Below are positions 16,280 through 16,411 of a DNA stretch of 16,411 bases, piece by piece. The stretch spans positions 1 through 16,411 of the forward strand of contig PJAB01001201.1 in assembly GCA_002887195.1 (NCBI GenBank), read 5' to 3'. The notes beneath the pieces are model-generated. The model was not told the DNA's origin. It made no database searches and saw nothing but the letters and a program-made list of their open reading frames with translations. Within the stretch, counting starts at the first letter, position 1, and each line of letters opens with the position of its first letter. A program made the position numbers and the translations under genes. The stretch is from Chrysochromulina parva. Taxonomy: Eukaryota > Haptophyta > Prymnesiales > Chrysochromulinaceae.

Positions 16280-16411
16280 ATGGCGACCGGGTCGATCGTC
16301 TTGGCGATCGTGCTCGAGGTGGTTGCCGGCTCGCTGGTCTCGCTCTCCATGGTTGTTCAGCGGCACGCCTTGATTTACCCGAACCCGGAAGGCAGCGACG
16401 GCAAGGTGCCA
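16223..16411. repeat. Right arm of terminal inverted repeat
   Basis: This is the reverse complement of 1-193, with one substitution in the outer 162 bases and small indels in the leader. The match includes the coding start of the outward-reading NIPA-like gene and ends at the same base as the left arm. Confidence 0.9.
16280..16411 (+). CDS. NIPA-like (DUF803) membrane transporter, N-terminal 44 codons only (second copy)
   Basis: ATG at 16280 in the context GGCATGG opens a frame running off the window. It encodes the same 44 residues as the left-end copy: one hydrophobic helix (SIVLAIVLEVVAG...) then QRHALIYPNPEGSDGKVP. The only coding difference from the left copy is silent. It starts 410 bp after the stop of the coiled-coil gene, on the same strand. 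The family assignment has the same limits as for the left copy. Confidence 0.5.
   Translation, partial: MATGSIVLAIVLEVVAGSLVSLSMVVQRHALIYPNPEGSDGKVP

Noticed and set aside
1..16411. Large DNA transposon (Polinton-like) bounded by inverted repeats
   Set aside because: The arms encode the start of a cellular gene reading outward, and nothing between them resembles an integrase, polymerase, capsid or transposase.

Overview
The window looks like nuclear DNA of a GC-rich unicellular eukaryote, most likely an alga. The genes are intron-containing and GC-rich with AT-richer spacers. Starts sit in Kozak-like contexts, there are no operons or Shine-Dalgarno sites, and the products are eukaryotic (multi-EF-hand, SET, LYR, J-domain and long coiled-coil proteins). 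One GC-AG intron and introner-like introns full of short tandem repeats fit a haptophyte or pelagophyte best, but this lineage call is a low-confidence inference.

Layout. The two ends are inverted repeats of about 190 bp. Each carries the first 44 codons of the same membrane-protein gene (NIPA/DUF803-like) reading outward, and both copies stop at the same base. The window is therefore probably a whole contig that breaks inside a multi-copy gene. From left to right: the partial NIPA-like gene (-); an intronless eight-EF-hand protein (+, 433-2610); about 1.3 kb without a convincing gene (2611-3930), holding two adjacent hairpins; a SET/SMYD-like methyltransferase (-, 3931-5286); a disordered protein with one small RW/W module and three copies of a DDWxxSDxxLAxLP motif (-, 5438-6496); a divergent promoter region; a fusion of a LYR domain and a J domain (+, 6735-7361); a 0.48-kb leader region; a spliced gene for a roughly 2,280-residue coiled-coil protein (+, 7845-15869); and the second NIPA-like fragment (+).

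The two main discoveries are as follows. (1) The coiled-coil gene appears to be cut by nine introns, eight of which are built alike. Each begins with a copy of the first 6-30 bases of the next exon, followed in most by an array of a roughly 10-bp unit (TGATGACCTC and variants) and a conserved end close to TTGATTGCGTCCCTCATCAG. The 5' splice site therefore lies in duplicated exon sequence, as expected for introns made by insertion with target duplication or by tandem duplication. One copy is a 60-nt, stop-free intron with the repeat body in reverse orientation, and two introns contain a doubled unit. (2) The LYR-J fusion joins, in one polypeptide, the two partner types of mitochondrial Fe-S cluster delivery: a LYR/ACP-type helical domain and an Hsp70-recruiting J domain with intact HPD.

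The genes show no evident common pathway; this is ordinary eukaryotic gene mixing. All protein calls come from reading motifs by eye, with no database search.
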